43,044 bases of DNA, taken from Rhodobacter ferrooxidans. Lineage in GTDB: Bacteria > Pseudomonadota > Alphaproteobacteria > Rhodobacterales > Rhodobacteraceae. Each line of letters starts with the position of its first letter. Positions within the stretch are counted from its first letter, which is position 1. Below, in pieces: positions 18,203-26,545 of this stretch. The stretch is from assembly GCF_000176015.1 (NCBI RefSeq), contig NZ_ACYY01000029.1, forward strand, positions 1 through 43,044. Direction: 5' to 3'. The notes under the pieces are model-generated. The model was not told where the DNA came from. It made no database searches and saw nothing but the letters and a program-made list of their open reading frames with translations. A program made the translations under genes and the position numbers.

Positions 18203-18236
18203 AAAAAACGGGCGCGCCGTTGCAGCGCGCCCGTTT
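18203..18236 (-). terminator. Intercistronic terminator/attenuator between bztA and bztB
   Basis: Minus-strand arms AAACGGGCGCGC and GCGCGCCCGTTT form a perfect 12-bp stem with a 7-nt loop (18218-18224), followed directly by a T6 run. It starts about 11 bases after the bztA stop. The form is a textbook intrinsic terminator inside the operon, expected to let the abundant binding protein exceed the membrane subunits. Confidence 0.8.
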
Positions 18237-18246
18237 CGGGATCAGA

Positions 18247-19266
18247 TCACCGGAACGGCGGGGCGTATTGCAGCCCGCCTTGGGTCCACAGCGCGTTCAG
18301 GCCGCGGGCCAGGCCGATCGAGGTGGATTCGCCCAGGTTGGCGGCGAAAATCTCGCCATAGTTGCCTTGGGCTGCGATGGCGCGCTTGGCCCATTCCTTG
18401 TCCAAGCCCATCATCGCACCCAGATTGTCATCGCTGGCGCCCAGCAGGCGCTTGATTTCCGGGTTGGTGGTGGTGGAAGCGGTTTCCTCGACATTGGCGG
18501 CGGTTATGCCGTTTTCCTCGGCCGAGACCAGCGCGTAATAGGTCCAGCGCACGATATCGCCCCAGTTGTTGTCGCCATGGCGCACAACCGGCCCCAGCGG
18601 CTCTTTCGAGATGATCTCCGGCAGGATGATGTGGTTTTCCGCATCCGGCAGCGTGGCGCGCACCGCGGCCAGACCCGAGGCGTCGGTGGTGTAGGCGTCG
18701 CAGGCCCCGGCGACATACTGGCGCTGGCCTTCGCTGTCGTCGGCGATGGTCACCGGCGTGTAGCTCATGTTGTTCGACTTGAAGAAGTCGGCCAGGTTCA
18801 GCTCGGTCGTGGTGCCGGTCTGGATGCAGACGGTCGCGCCATCCAGTTCCTTGGCCGAGGAAACCCCAAGCTCTTTCTTCACCATGAAGCCCTGGCCGTC
18901 ATAGTAGTTGACCGCCACGAAATCGAACTTCAGGTCGGTATCGCGCGAGAAGGTCCAGGTCGAGTTGCGGATCAGCACGTCCACCTCGCCCGAAGCCAGC
19001 GCGGTAAAGCGGGTCTCGCCGGTCAGCGGCACGAATTTGACCTTGGACGCGTCGCCCAGCACGGCGGCGGCAATCGCCTTGCACAGGGCGGCGTCGAAGC
19101 CCTGGTAGTTGCCGTTGGCATCGGGGGCGGCAAAGCCGGTCAGACCGTTGTTGGAGCCGCAGTTCAGAATACCGCGCGCCTTCACGTCGTCCAGCGTGCC
19201 GGCGGCTGCCATGCCGGCCAGCAGGCCGGAGACTGCCAGCGTACCGAGGAATACAGATTTTTTCAT
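18247..19266 (-). CDS. bztA: Periplasmic glutamate/glutamine/aspartate/asparagine-binding protein
   Basis: Solute-binding protein of family 3, 339 aa. A Sec signal peptide (MKKSVFLGTLAVSGLLAGMAAA) is followed by the mature start GTLDDVKARG. GFAAPDANGNYQGFDAALCKAIAAAVLGD and LTGETRFTALASGEVDVLIRNSTWTFSRD are typical of Aap/Bzt binding proteins. GAGG stands before the ATG. It is the promoter-proximal gene, and transcription should be partly stopped by the hairpin immediately downstream. The upstream 231-base leader carries two GC-rich hairpins. Confidence 0.94.
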   Translation of the reverse strand: MKKSVFLGTLAVSGLLAGMAAAGTLDDVKARGILNCGSNNGLTGFAAPDANGNYQGFDAALCKAIAAAVLGDASKVKFVPLTGETRFTALASGEVDVLIRNSTWTFSRDTDLKFDFVAVNYYDGQGFMVKKELGVSSAKELDGATVCIQTGTTTELNLADFFKSNNMSYTPVTIADDSEGQRQYVAGACDAYTTDASGLAAVRATLPDAENHIILPEIISKEPLGPVVRHGDNNWGDIVRWTYYALVSAEENGITAANVEETASTTTNPEIKRLLGASDDNLGAMMGLDKEWAKRAIAAQGNYGEIFAANLGESTSIGLARGLNALWTQGGLQYAPPFR

Positions 19267-19287
19267 ACGTACCTCTTCCTGAGTTGG

Positions 19288-19334
19288 CGCCCGTTTCGGG
19301 CGTCTTCTTGTGGATGCCCCGCCGCTGGCGGGGC
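19288..19334 (-). promoter_or_regulatory. Structured leader of bztA
   Basis: Two perfect GC-rich stems lie just upstream of the bztA ribosome site: CGCCCG/CGGGCG (19288-19293, 19297-19302) and GCCCCGCC/GGCGGGGC (19316-19323, 19327-19334). They may affect translation or mRNA stability. No known riboswitch fold is recognised. Confidence 0.35.
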
Positions 19335-19370
19335 CGAAACTGATGGAGGGGAGCCCCCTCAGCAGAGGGC

Positions 19371-19399
19371 AGTTTCCGACGAGCGGTTTGCTTGGTCAA
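19371..19399 (-). promoter_or_regulatory. Candidate bztA promoter
   Basis: On the minus strand CTTGACC provides a good -35 (TTGACC, 19394-19399). Seventeen bases later GAAACT (19371-19376) is a weak -10. It lies about 105 bases before the bztA start. I saw no convincing sigma54 (-24/-12) element. Confidence 0.35.
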
Positions 19400-19497
19400 G
19401 CGAAAGGAACCGCGCAGCCGGAATTAGTGCAAACACACTGAAATATAGGCGAAATCTGGAAAGATGCTGTTGCCGCAGGCGCAATTGCGAAAGATTG

Positions 19498-20208
19498 TCA
19501 CCCACACAATCCATAGAATCGCCCGGCATGGATCAGGGCGGCATGGCGCAGGCCTTCGGATTGCGCGGCCTCCTCGTCCTCGCCCCAAAGCTCGGCCTGC
19601 CAGCGTTCATCGACGCGCGAGATATCCCACAGCGTCTGCGCGTCCATCCAGCCGCGGCTGACCGCCAAGCCGCCGACCAGCGAGCCGGAAATCATCACCA
19701 GATCATGCAGCGCCGCCAGTTGGAACGGCGTGCAGGCCTGCACTTCTGCGGCCAGCCGCGCGATGCTGGCGTGCGGTTGTTCGACATGCATCACGCCCGC
19801 GGTGGTGATCAGCGGCGCTTCCAGCAGCGACGCCGACCACGCCAGCAGCGGATCCCAGGCCGCAGCCTGCCGCGCCAGCAGCTTTTCCGGCCCGTTGGCG
19901 CGGTAGCAGATCAGGTCCGAGGCCCCGTAAGCCGCGATCAGCCCCGCCACTTCGGCAAACTGCGGCGCCACCTTGTCCAGCGCCGAATTGGCCATGCGGG
20001 TGAAGGGCATGGCGTCGGGCTTGATCACGCCCTGCTGCGCATCCCATTCGGCGGCAATTTCCTGCGCCAGCGCCAGCGTCGGCACCTCCAGCAGCGTCTT
20101 GGCCGGGGTTTTCACCGCCCGCCCGTCCAGCCGCACGGTGAAAGCCGCGCCAACCGGCTCGGCTGTAGCCTGCTTCCAGAACCGTTTCGCCACCCAACCG
20201 CCGCTCAT
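19498..20208 (-). CDS. ATP12-family F1-ATPase assembly chaperone
   Basis: 236-aa protein of the ATP12 family, which in mitochondria binds free F1 alpha subunit during ATP synthase assembly; alphaproteobacteria carry the homologue. Visible family segments are KRFWKQATAEPVGAAFTVRLDGRAVKTPAK, LTTAGVMHVEQP-like ITTAGVMHVEQPHAS and ALHDLVMISGSLVGGLAV. ATG 20206-20208 overlaps the rluC stop (ATGA), giving a three-gene coupled run crcB-rluC-ATP12. The longer frame upstream is a shadow of rluC. The role in this organism is inferred from homology. Confidence 0.9.
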   Translation of the reverse strand: MSGGWVAKRFWKQATAEPVGAAFTVRLDGRAVKTPAKTLLEVPTLALAQEIAAEWDAQQGVIKPDAMPFTRMANSALDKVAPQFAEVAGLIAAYGASDLICYRANGPEKLLARQAAAWDPLLAWSASLLEAPLITTAGVMHVEQPHASIARLAAEVQACTPFQLAALHDLVMISGSLVGGLAVSRGWMDAQTLWDISRVDERWQAELWGEDEEAAQSEGLRHAALIHAGRFYGLCG

Positions 20209-21254
20209 TTTTCCTCGGTCACGAAGGGGTCGGCGGGCACGTCTTTCTCGTTCCAGTCGAAGGTTTTCCAGGTCTTGGCCATGTGTTCCGGCAGCTGCGC
20301 CACGAAGGTCATCATCGCTTTGGTAATGGGGTGCTCGACCGACAGGCTGCGGGCGTGCAGGTGCAGCTTGCGGGAAATGTCGCCACCAACCTGCGCGCCC
20401 CAGCCATCGCCCAGATTGTCGGCGCCACCGCCGCCATACTTGCCGTCGCCCAGGATCGGATGCCCCATCTCGGCCATATGGGCGCGCAACTGGTGGGTGC
20501 GGCCAGTGATCGGCTCCAGCGCCACCCACGAGAGGCGACTTCCAAGGAACCACAGCACGAAATAATCGGTCTGCGCCCGCTTGGCGTCGGGGTAATCGGC
20601 GGTCTTGGCGGGGTGGATGCACAGCATCTTCTCGCCCTCGCCGCCCCGGCCATGGCCCGGCGCCTTCATCAGCGCGTATTTGATCGACCCCTGCCGCGGA
20701 TGCGGCACGCCCGCCACCAGGGCCCAGTAAATCTTGCGGGTGTTGCGATGGCGGAAGGCCTCCGACAGCGCCCGCGCCACCCGGTCGGTGCGCGCGAGAA
20801 TCAGCACGCCCGAGGTGTCCTTGTCCAGCCGGTGCACCAGCTTCGGGCGCTCCTTGTAGCCGAACTTCAACGCCTCGGTCAGGCCGTCAACATGCCGGTC
20901 GCCCTGCCCCGAACCGCCCTGCGACGGCAGGCCCGGCGGCTTGTTCAACACGATGATATGCTCATCCTTGAACAGCACGCAGGACTGGATCATCTTGGTA
21001 TCCGCCGCCGAAACCCCATCGCGCAGCGGCCGCGACGGCGCCTCGCTGTCGGGCAGCGGCGGCACCCGGATCTCCATGCCGGGAACAACCCGGTCCGAGG
21101 CCTTGGCCCGCGCACCATCGACCCGCACCTGGCCCGTGCGGCACATCTTTTCCACCGCGCCTTGGGTCAGTTGCGGAAAGCGGCGCTTGAACCAGCGGTC
21201 CAGCCGCTGTTCGCCCTCGTCGCCCGACACCGTCAGCAATTTCACCGCACTCAT
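20205..21254 (-). CDS. rluC: RluA/RluC-family 23S rRNA pseudouridine synthase
   Basis: 349-aa pseudouridine synthase: an N-terminal S4 RNA-binding domain (RLDRWFKRRFPQLTQGAVEKMCRTGQVRVDG) and a catalytic domain containing HRLDKDTSGVLILART with the catalytic Asp in RLDKDTSG. Later GRTHQLRAHMAEMGHPILGD is conserved across the family. RluC modifies three uridines in E. coli 23S rRNA; exact sites here are inferred. ATG 21252-21254 overlaps the crcB stop (ATGA). A GGGGG tract before GATATTTGC supplies a ribosome site. RluD-type activity is an alternative. Confidence 0.9.
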   Translation of the reverse strand: MSAVKLLTVSGDEGEQRLDRWFKRRFPQLTQGAVEKMCRTGQVRVDGARAKASDRVVPGMEIRVPPLPDSEAPSRPLRDGVSAADTKMIQSCVLFKDEHIIVLNKPPGLPSQGGSGQGDRHVDGLTEALKFGYKERPKLVHRLDKDTSGVLILARTDRVARALSEAFRHRNTRKIYWALVAGVPHPRQGSIKYALMKAPGHGRGGEGEKMLCIHPAKTADYPDAKRAQTDYFVLWFLGSRLSWVALEPITGRTHQLRAHMAEMGHPILGDGKYGGGGADNLGDGWGAQVGGDISRKLHLHARSLSVEHPITKAMMTFVAQLPEHMAKTWKTFDWNEKDVPADPFVTEEK

Positions 21255-21628
21255 GCAAATATCCCCCGCGTGACCCAGACCCCGGCCACGATTGCCGCCA
21301 GCGACAGCGCCACCGAGCCCAGCACATAAGCCGCAGCCAACCCGACCTGCCCGCGTTCCCACAACGTCAGCGCGTCCAGCGAGAACGCCGAAAACGTGGT
21401 GAAGCCGCCCAGGATGCCGGTCATCAGGAACGGCGCAAACCGCGTGCCGCCCTTTTGTGCCAGCACCACCACCAGCACGCCCATGGCGAAAGAGCCGAGG
21501 ACGTTGACCAGCATGGTGGCCATCGGAAAGCCGGGACCAAAGGCGCGCATCGCCGCCACATTGGTCACATAGCGCAAGGACGCGCCAATGGCGCCGCCCA
21601 GTGCCACTTGAGGAAGGGTGTTGATCAT
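21251..21628 (-). CDS. crcB: Fluoride channel CrcB/Fluc
   Basis: Small 125-aa four-TM protein that exports fluoride as a dual-topology dimer. Family motifs are GGAIGASLRYV near the N-terminus, NVLGSFAMG (about 42-50) and GILGGFTTFSAFSLD (about 71-85), containing the pore Asn and the TFS segment. A fluoride riboswitch often precedes crcB, but the 45-base gap to rarA is too short for one and I see none. Its stop overlaps the rluC start. Confidence 0.94.
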   Translation of the reverse strand: MINTLPQVALGGAIGASLRYVTNVAAMRAFGPGFPMATMLVNVLGSFAMGVLVVVLAQKGGTRFAPFLMTGILGGFTTFSAFSLDALTLWERGQVGLAAAYVLGSVALSLAAIVAGVWVTRGIFA

Positions 21629-21673
21629 CCGGCCCTGATGTGCCGCGCGGGCGGTTTTGTCAACCGCAGCCGG

Positions 21674-22984
21674 TCAGGGCGCCTGCCGCTTGGCCCGCAG
21701 CTTGGCGAAATAGTCGATGCGCTTCTTCAACTCGCGCTCGAAACCCCGCTCGGCGGGCTGGTAATACACCGGACGTTTCATGGTTTCGGGGAAGTAGTCC
21801 TGACCGGAAAAGCCATCCTCGGCATCATGGTCATAGGCGTAGCCGTCGCCGTAACCGATGTCCTTCATCAGCTTGGTCGGCGCGTTCAGGATATGCCGCG
21901 GTGGCGGTTCCGACCCGGTGGACCGCGCCGCCGCCCGCGCCGCCTTGTAGGCGGTGTAAACCGCGTTCGACTTGGGCGCGAGAGCCAGATAGACCACCGC
22001 CTGCGCCAGCGCCAACTCACCCTCTGGCGAGCCCAGCCGTTCATAGGTCTGCCAGCCCTGCAAGCAGACCTCGACCGCCTGCGGATCGGCCAGACCGATG
22101 TCCTCCACCGCCATGCGGGTGATGCGGCGGGCCAGAAACCGCGGGTCTTCGCCACCCTCCAGCATCCGCGCGAACCAATAAAGTGCTGCATCCGGGTCCG
22201 ACCCCCGCACCGATTTGTGCAGCGCCGAGATCAGGTTGTAATGCTCCTCGCCGGACTTGTCGTATTTCGCCGCCCGCCGCATCAGCCGCTTCGAAAGCGT
22301 CTCGCGGTCCAAGGGCTTGTCCAGCTTCCAGGCCGCCACCTGCTCGATCAGGTTCAGCGCGGCGCGGCCATCGCCATCGGCCATTTCCAGCAGCGCCTCG
22401 CGCGCCTCGGCCTTCAGGGGAAGCGCCCGGCCCATGTCCTGCTCGGCGCGCTGTGCCAGCCGTTCCAGATCGTCCAGGCTAAGGCGTTCCAGCACGATCA
22501 CCTGCGCCCGGCTCATCAAGGCGGCGTTCAGCTCGAAACTGGGATTTTCGGTGGTGGCGCCGACCAGCAGGATGGTGCCATCCTCCATATAGGGCAGAAA
22601 CCCGTCCTGCTGCGCCTTGTTGAAGCGGTGAATTTCGTCAACGAACAGCAAGGTGCCCTGGCCGTTCGCCCGCCGGATCCGCGCCTGTTCGAACACCTTG
22701 CGCAGATCCTGCACCCCGGTGAAGATCGCGCTGATCTGCACGAAGGCCATGTCGGATTCATGTGCCAGCAGCCGGGCGATGGTGGTCTTGCCCACCCCCG
22801 GCGGCCCCCAGAAGATCAGCGACGACAGGCTGTGCGCCGCCAGCATCGCCCCCAGCGGCCCCTCGGGCGACAAAACCTTGCCCTGCCCGATCACCTCGGC
22901 CAGCGTCTTGGGGCGCAAACGATCAGCCAAAGGCCGCGGCGCCACGGGTTGCGGTGTGTCAGCACTGTCGAACAGATCGGCCAT
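21674..22984 (-). CDS. rarA: Replication-associated recombination protein A (RarA/MgsA)
   Basis: AAA+ ATPase of the clamp-loader clade, 436 aa, acting at stalled replication forks. Walker A is GPPGVGKTT (about 60-68), Walker B LLFVDEIHRFNK (about 112-123), sensor 1 GATTENPSFELN, and the C-terminal tetramerisation region includes DPDAALYWFARMLEGGEDPRFLARR. Length and motif order match the family. It lies downstream of a HtrA-type protease gene, 111 bases apart, and upstream of crcB; co-transcription with crcB is plausible. Confidence 0.95.
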   Translation of the reverse strand: MADLFDSADTPQPVAPRPLADRLRPKTLAEVIGQGKVLSPEGPLGAMLAAHSLSSLIFWGPPGVGKTTIARLLAHESDMAFVQISAIFTGVQDLRKVFEQARIRRANGQGTLLFVDEIHRFNKAQQDGFLPYMEDGTILLVGATTENPSFELNAALMSRAQVIVLERLSLDDLERLAQRAEQDMGRALPLKAEAREALLEMADGDGRAALNLIEQVAAWKLDKPLDRETLSKRLMRRAAKYDKSGEEHYNLISALHKSVRGSDPDAALYWFARMLEGGEDPRFLARRITRMAVEDIGLADPQAVEVCLQGWQTYERLGSPEGELALAQAVVYLALAPKSNAVYTAYKAARAAARSTGSEPPPRHILNAPTKLMKDIGYGDGYAYDHDAEDGFSGQDYFPETMKRPVYYQPAERGFERELKKRIDYFAKLRAKRQAP

Positions 22985-23095
22985 GGCCGCAGCCTACGCG
23001 GATGCGCCGACTTGCGAAAGGTGCTGTCGCATCGGCTTCACCTTTGCACAAATATCCCCGCCGGAGGCTCCACCGCCACAACCCGAACCACCACC

Positions 23096-24493
23096 TCAGA
23101 CCCGGAACCGCAATTGCAGCACCTGATCGCCGCGCTGCACCACGATCTGCCAGCGCCGGGGCAAAGGCCCCTCCAGCGCGGTTTTCACATCCGCAGGGCT
23201 GGTGACTTTCAACCCATTGATCGCAATCAGAATATCCCCTGCTTGCAAGCCAACCTCGGCGGCCAGATCCTCCGCCGCCAGCACCGCCACGCCCTCGGCC
23301 GCACCGCGCAGGTCCAGTTCGGCCATAACGGCGGGGTTGATCCGCGCCACTGTGAGGCCGCGCAGCACCGCATTGCCCTGCACCATCACCGTGTCGCGCG
23401 GCGGCTCGTCCGGCGGCAGGGCAAGGGTGACTTCCGCCTCCTGCATGTCGCCATCATGCAGCCAGCCTACCGTGACCTGCTTGCCGACGCCGATCGCGGC
23501 CAGCCGGAACACCACCTCTTGCGGCGTGTCGGCGGGCTTGCCGTCCAGGCTCAGCAGCACGTCGCCCGCTTCCATCCCGGCGGCGCGGAACGGGCTGAGC
23601 GGGTGCAGGTCGGTCAGCACCACGCCTTCGGGGCGCGCAAGTCCCATCGCCTCGGCAATGGCGGCATCCATGGTCTGACCGGAAATCCCCGCCCAGGGCC
23701 GCTGAAACCGGGTCTGGCCGTCGCGGGCCTGATCGACAAACCGCTGCACCAGATTGGCAGGGATCGCAAAGCCGATGCCGTTCGAGCCGCCGCCGCGGGT
23801 CAGGATGGCGGTGTTGATGCCCACCAGCCGCCCCGCGCCATCGACCAGCGCCCCGCCCGAGTTGCCGGGGTTGATGGCGGCATCGGTCTGGATGAAATAG
23901 CCGCGCCCGTCGCCCACCGACAGCGCCGACCGCGCCAGCCCCGACACGATGCCCAGCGACACCGTCTGGCCAACGCCGAACGGGTTGCCGATCGCCAGCA
24001 CCAGTTCGCCCACCTCGACCTCGTCGGAATTGCGCAGCGCCAGCGCCGGCAGATCGTCAGCGCCTTCCAGTTGCAGCACCGCCAGATCACTGTCCTGATC
24101 GGCCAGCAGCACATGGGCGGTGTATTCGCGCCGGTCGGCCAGTTGCACCCTGATCTCGGTGGCCTGCGCCACCACATGGTAGTTCGACACCACCACCCCG
24201 TCGGGTGCCACGATCACCCCGGACCCCAGCGAGTTTTCCAGCCGCGGCGTCGCCGGGCCGAAATCCTTGAAGAACTGCTCGAAAAACGGATCGCCCGCGA
24301 AGGGGCTGGAGCGGTCGGCCACCAAGACGGTGGCGTAGATGTTGACCACCGCCGGGGTGGCCTGACGGACCACCGGGGCAAAGCTGAGCGTGATCTCAGC
24401 CTGCCCGCCCGGAACGGCGGTTTCGCCGGCGGCAGGAACCGCCAGCACCAAGGCAAGGAACGGCCCGGCAAGGGCCAGCAGCGGCAAACGCAT
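23096..24493 (-). CDS. DegP/HtrA-type periplasmic serine protease
   Basis: Envelope quality-control protease, 465 aa. Signal peptide (MRLPLLALAGPFLALVLAVPAAG) is followed by a trypsin-like domain with triad His106 (VVSNYHVV), Asp136 (DSDLAVLQ) and Ser212 (NPGNSGGAL). A PDZ domain follows (about 255-345) and a second, less canonical PDZ (about 370-465). The start is fixed by GGAGG at ideal distance from ATG 24493; the extra upstream codons in the open frame lack signal character. It lies between luxI and rarA on the same strand. Confidence 0.92.
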   Translation of the reverse strand: MRLPLLALAGPFLALVLAVPAAGETAVPGGQAEITLSFAPVVRQATPAVVNIYATVLVADRSSPFAGDPFFEQFFKDFGPATPRLENSLGSGVIVAPDGVVVSNYHVVAQATEIRVQLADRREYTAHVLLADQDSDLAVLQLEGADDLPALALRNSDEVEVGELVLAIGNPFGVGQTVSLGIVSGLARSALSVGDGRGYFIQTDAAINPGNSGGALVDGAGRLVGINTAILTRGGGSNGIGFAIPANLVQRFVDQARDGQTRFQRPWAGISGQTMDAAIAEAMGLARPEGVVLTDLHPLSPFRAAGMEAGDVLLSLDGKPADTPQEVVFRLAAIGVGKQVTVGWLHDGDMQEAEVTLALPPDEPPRDTVMVQGNAVLRGLTVARINPAVMAELDLRGAAEGVAVLAAEDLAAEVGLQAGDILIAINGLKVTSPADVKTALEGPLPRRWQIVVQRGDQVLQLRFRV

Positions 24494-24562
24494 CACACCT
24501 CCGAAAGGCTGTTTCCGCCACCAATATCGGGGATCGGTGGCGGTCAGACAACCCAAAGCGCG

Positions 24563-25153
24563 TCAGTGCAGTTGTGCTGCGAAATCCATCGCCACCACCT
24601 GATTGTCGATGCCCTCGATCTCCATCACCGGGCCCATCGCCTTCATGCCGACGCCGACCCGCGCCGCCCAACGCGGCCAGTTGGCGTTCAAGAGCGTCAG
24701 GCATTGCGTCGCCCCCAGCGCCCGCGACGCCACCGCAATCTCGCTGATCAGCGTCGCATGCACCCGGCGGCGCAGATGTGCCGGCACGTCATGCGACACG
24801 AACAGCCGCGAGCTTTCCCAGATGGTGTCGGACACCGGCGCCTCGGCATACAGCAGATGCGCCGGAATGGTATCCAGCAGCCCGCGCTGCGCGTCGCGGA
24901 TCATGTAGCTGTAGATGCCGCATTTGGCGGTGGTGGGCGTCAGCCGGTTGCCGGCCATAACGCGGCCTTCCTCGTCATGCACCACGATCCAGCGGCTGGC
25001 CGGGGTGTCATACTGGTCAAACTCCATGCCCATGGCTTCGGGCAGCGCCCATTTGTTCAGGACGATGAACAATTCGCGCCGGGCGCGCAGCATATTGGCG
25101 AATAACTCGCCATGATTGTGCATGTTGGCGAAAGAAAGGGTGGTGGTCTGCAT
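24563..25153 (-). CDS. LuxI-family acyl-homoserine-lactone synthase
   Basis: Makes an N-acyl-homoserine lactone quorum signal from S-adenosylmethionine and an acyl-carrier. The invariant residues of the family are present in order: Arg25/26, Phe29 and Trp35 (RARRELFIVLNKW), Asp46 and Asp49 (EFDQYD), Arg70 (AGNRLTP), Glu113 and Arg116 (WESSRLF). The 196-aa length is normal. ATG 25153 is chosen since AGGAGG lies five bases upstream. The luxR gene sits 51 bases upstream in the same direction. The acyl chain cannot be predicted; long chains are usual for related Rhodobacter enzymes. Confidence 0.9.
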   Translation of the reverse strand: MQTTTLSFANMHNHGELFANMLRARRELFIVLNKWALPEAMGMEFDQYDTPASRWIVVHDEEGRVMAGNRLTPTTAKCGIYSYMIRDAQRGLLDTIPAHLLYAEAPVSDTIWESSRLFVSHDVPAHLRRRVHATLISEIAVASRALGATQCLTLLNANWPRWAARVGVGMKAMGPVMEIEGIDNQVVAMDFAAQLH

Positions 25154-25204
25154 ATGTGCCTCCTGCAGGGTTGGTAACAACAAAACCTTACGGAGGGGTT
25201 ACGG

Positions 25205-25861
25205 TCAGATCAGCCGGTAATCCTTGGCGCGTTGAATGGCCTCAGCCGTGGTGCGCGCCATCAGCCGGATGCGCGCCGAGGAAATTCTCGCCTTCAGCGC
25301 GCTTTCCGAAATCCCCAGTTTCTCCGCCGCCGCCGCATGACGGTCGCCCCCCGCAATACATCTCAATGCTTCGATCTGCGCCTTGGTCAGTTCTTCCGGG
25401 GGCTGGGTCATGTCGTGCAATCTGTGCACGATCAGGGAAAGTGCTGCGATCTCGTCATCCCGCACCTCCCTGTCCTTGCGCGCGAAACTGCCGATGGTGC
25501 GGGAATTGATCGGCCCGCAGGCGACCGTGACCCCATAGCAAAGACCGAATTTTCTGGCCTCGTCGAACAGATGGAACGGGTCGAGCAGACCTTCGTCGCT
25601 CCAGCGGATGCTGCCGGTGGTCGAGAACCCCCAGGCAATCATCGGGTCGCGCAGCACGAAACCGTTTTCGGTGTAATGATCGACCCAAGCCTGATCATAG
25701 GTCTGAAATGTCATCAACGGCGAGGTGAAACGAATGTGCAGGCCCAGGAAATATCCCTGGGGGGCCAGCAGGGAAAGCTGGTGCAGTTCAAGGTCAAGGC
25801 CGGTCTTTATGGACATGTCTTTTTGTATAGGTTCCGATTCTGAAGCAACCATAAATTGCAT
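25205..25861 (-). CDS. LuxR-family quorum-sensing regulator
   Basis: Acyl-homoserine-lactone-responsive transcription factor, about 218 aa. The autoinducer-binding domain retains Trp59, Tyr63, Asp72, Pro73 and Trp87 (AWVDHYTENGFVLRDP, IRWSD). The C-terminal helix-turn-helix (about 158-215) reads LTKAQIEALRCIAGG and AEKLGISESALKARISSARIRL. The HTH is shorter and departs from the usual GKSNWEIA version. Start is uncertain: ATG 25861, 25852 or 25816 (MSIKTG); none has a strong ribosome site. It probably regulates the adjacent synthase. I could not pick out a convincing lux box in the 51-base gap. Confidence 0.87.
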   Translation of the reverse strand: MQFMVASESEPIQKDMSIKTGLDLELHQLSLLAPQGYFLGLHIRFTSPLMTFQTYDQAWVDHYTENGFVLRDPMIAWGFSTTGSIRWSDEGLLDPFHLFDEARKFGLCYGVTVACGPINSRTIGSFARKDREVRDDEIAALSLIVHRLHDMTQPPEELTKAQIEALRCIAGGDRHAAAAEKLGISESALKARISSARIRLMARTTAEAIQRAKDYRLI

Positions 25862-25951
25862 CGGGGTTTTGCGCCATAGGGTCTGGCGCGAATCGCAAAC
25901 TATTGCCGGATTTCGGTTTTTCTGCGGTGAACCTGCGGCGTTCCAATTGCA

Positions 25952-25977
25952 AAAGGCCCGCCAGAAGGCGGGCCTTT
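25952..25977 (-). terminator. Intrinsic terminator after rplQ
   Basis: AAAGGCCCGCC and GGCGGGCCTTT (25952-25962, 25967-25977) form a perfect 11-bp stem with a 4-nt loop. On the minus strand it is followed by a T-rich TTTTGC. It lies 22 bases beyond the rplQ stop and closes the ribosomal protein cluster. Confidence 0.85.
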
Positions 25978-25999
25978 AACCATGCAGGTCAGGAAAACC

Positions 26000-26419
26000 T
26001 TACGCTTCGACCGCCTCGGCGGCGGCAACGCGGGCCTTGTCGGCGGCGCCTTTGGCGGTCGGGTCACGATCGACGAATTCGATGATCGCCATCGGCGCCA
26101 TGTCGCCATAGCGGAAGCCCGCTTTCAGCACCCGCACATAGCCGCCCTGACGGGTGGCATAGCGCGGCCCGAGGATGGCGAACAGCCGTTCGACATACTG
26201 GTCCTGCTTCAGCTGGCTGGCGGCCTGGCGACGGGCGTGCAGATCGCCGCGCTTGGCCAGCGTGATCAGCTTTTCGATGATCGGGCGCAGTTCCTTGGCT
26301 TTCGGCAAGGTGGTCTTGATCTGCTCATGCTCGATCAGCGAACCTGCCATGTTGGCAAACAGCGCCTTGCGGTGCTCGTGGGTGCGGTTCAGGCGGCGAT
26401 AGCCGGCTCCGTGGTTCAT
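26000..26419 (-). CDS. rplQ: 50S ribosomal protein L17
   Basis: 139-aa L17, a 23S-rRNA-binding protein near the exit tunnel. The conserved opening [20 protein letters not shown] is followed by [23 protein letters not shown] and [26 protein letters not shown]. It is the last gene of the alpha operon, after rpoA. The 126-base gap to rpoA has a GGGGCG/CGCCCC hairpin (26522-26537) without a T-run. The C-terminus is Ala-rich. Confidence 0.97.
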   Translation of the reverse strand: MNHGAGYRRLNRTHEHRKALFANMAGSLIEHEQIKTTLPKAKELRPIIEKLITLAKRGDLHARRQAASQLKQDQYVERLFAILGPRYATRQGGYVRVLKAGFRYGDMAPMAIIEFVDRDPTAKGAADKARVAAAEAVEA

Positions 26420-26545
26420 GGTGTTCTCCTACGTTCGTTTTGCTTTGTCCGGCCGCCCTCGAATGGGTGGCTCACCTTGGGGCATCATGCCCATGTCTTC
26501 CCCGGCAATCCGGGCATTGGAGGGGCGTTGCCGCCCCCCTTGGCC

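Noticed and set aside
21629-21673. A fluoride riboswitch for crcB
   Set aside because: Only 45 bases separate crcB from rarA and no riboswitch core is visible.
21455-25105. A 1216-codon open frame on the plus strand
   Set aside because: It lies antisense to crcB, rarA, the HtrA protease and luxI. Its composition (His/Gln/Arg-rich) is that of an antisense frame in GC-rich DNA, and every gene beneath it has clear family motifs.
25154-25204. A lux box between luxR and luxI
   Set aside because: GGTT and AACC arms and a GTTG/CAAC pair exist, but only four bases match on each side; this is too weak to call an operator.
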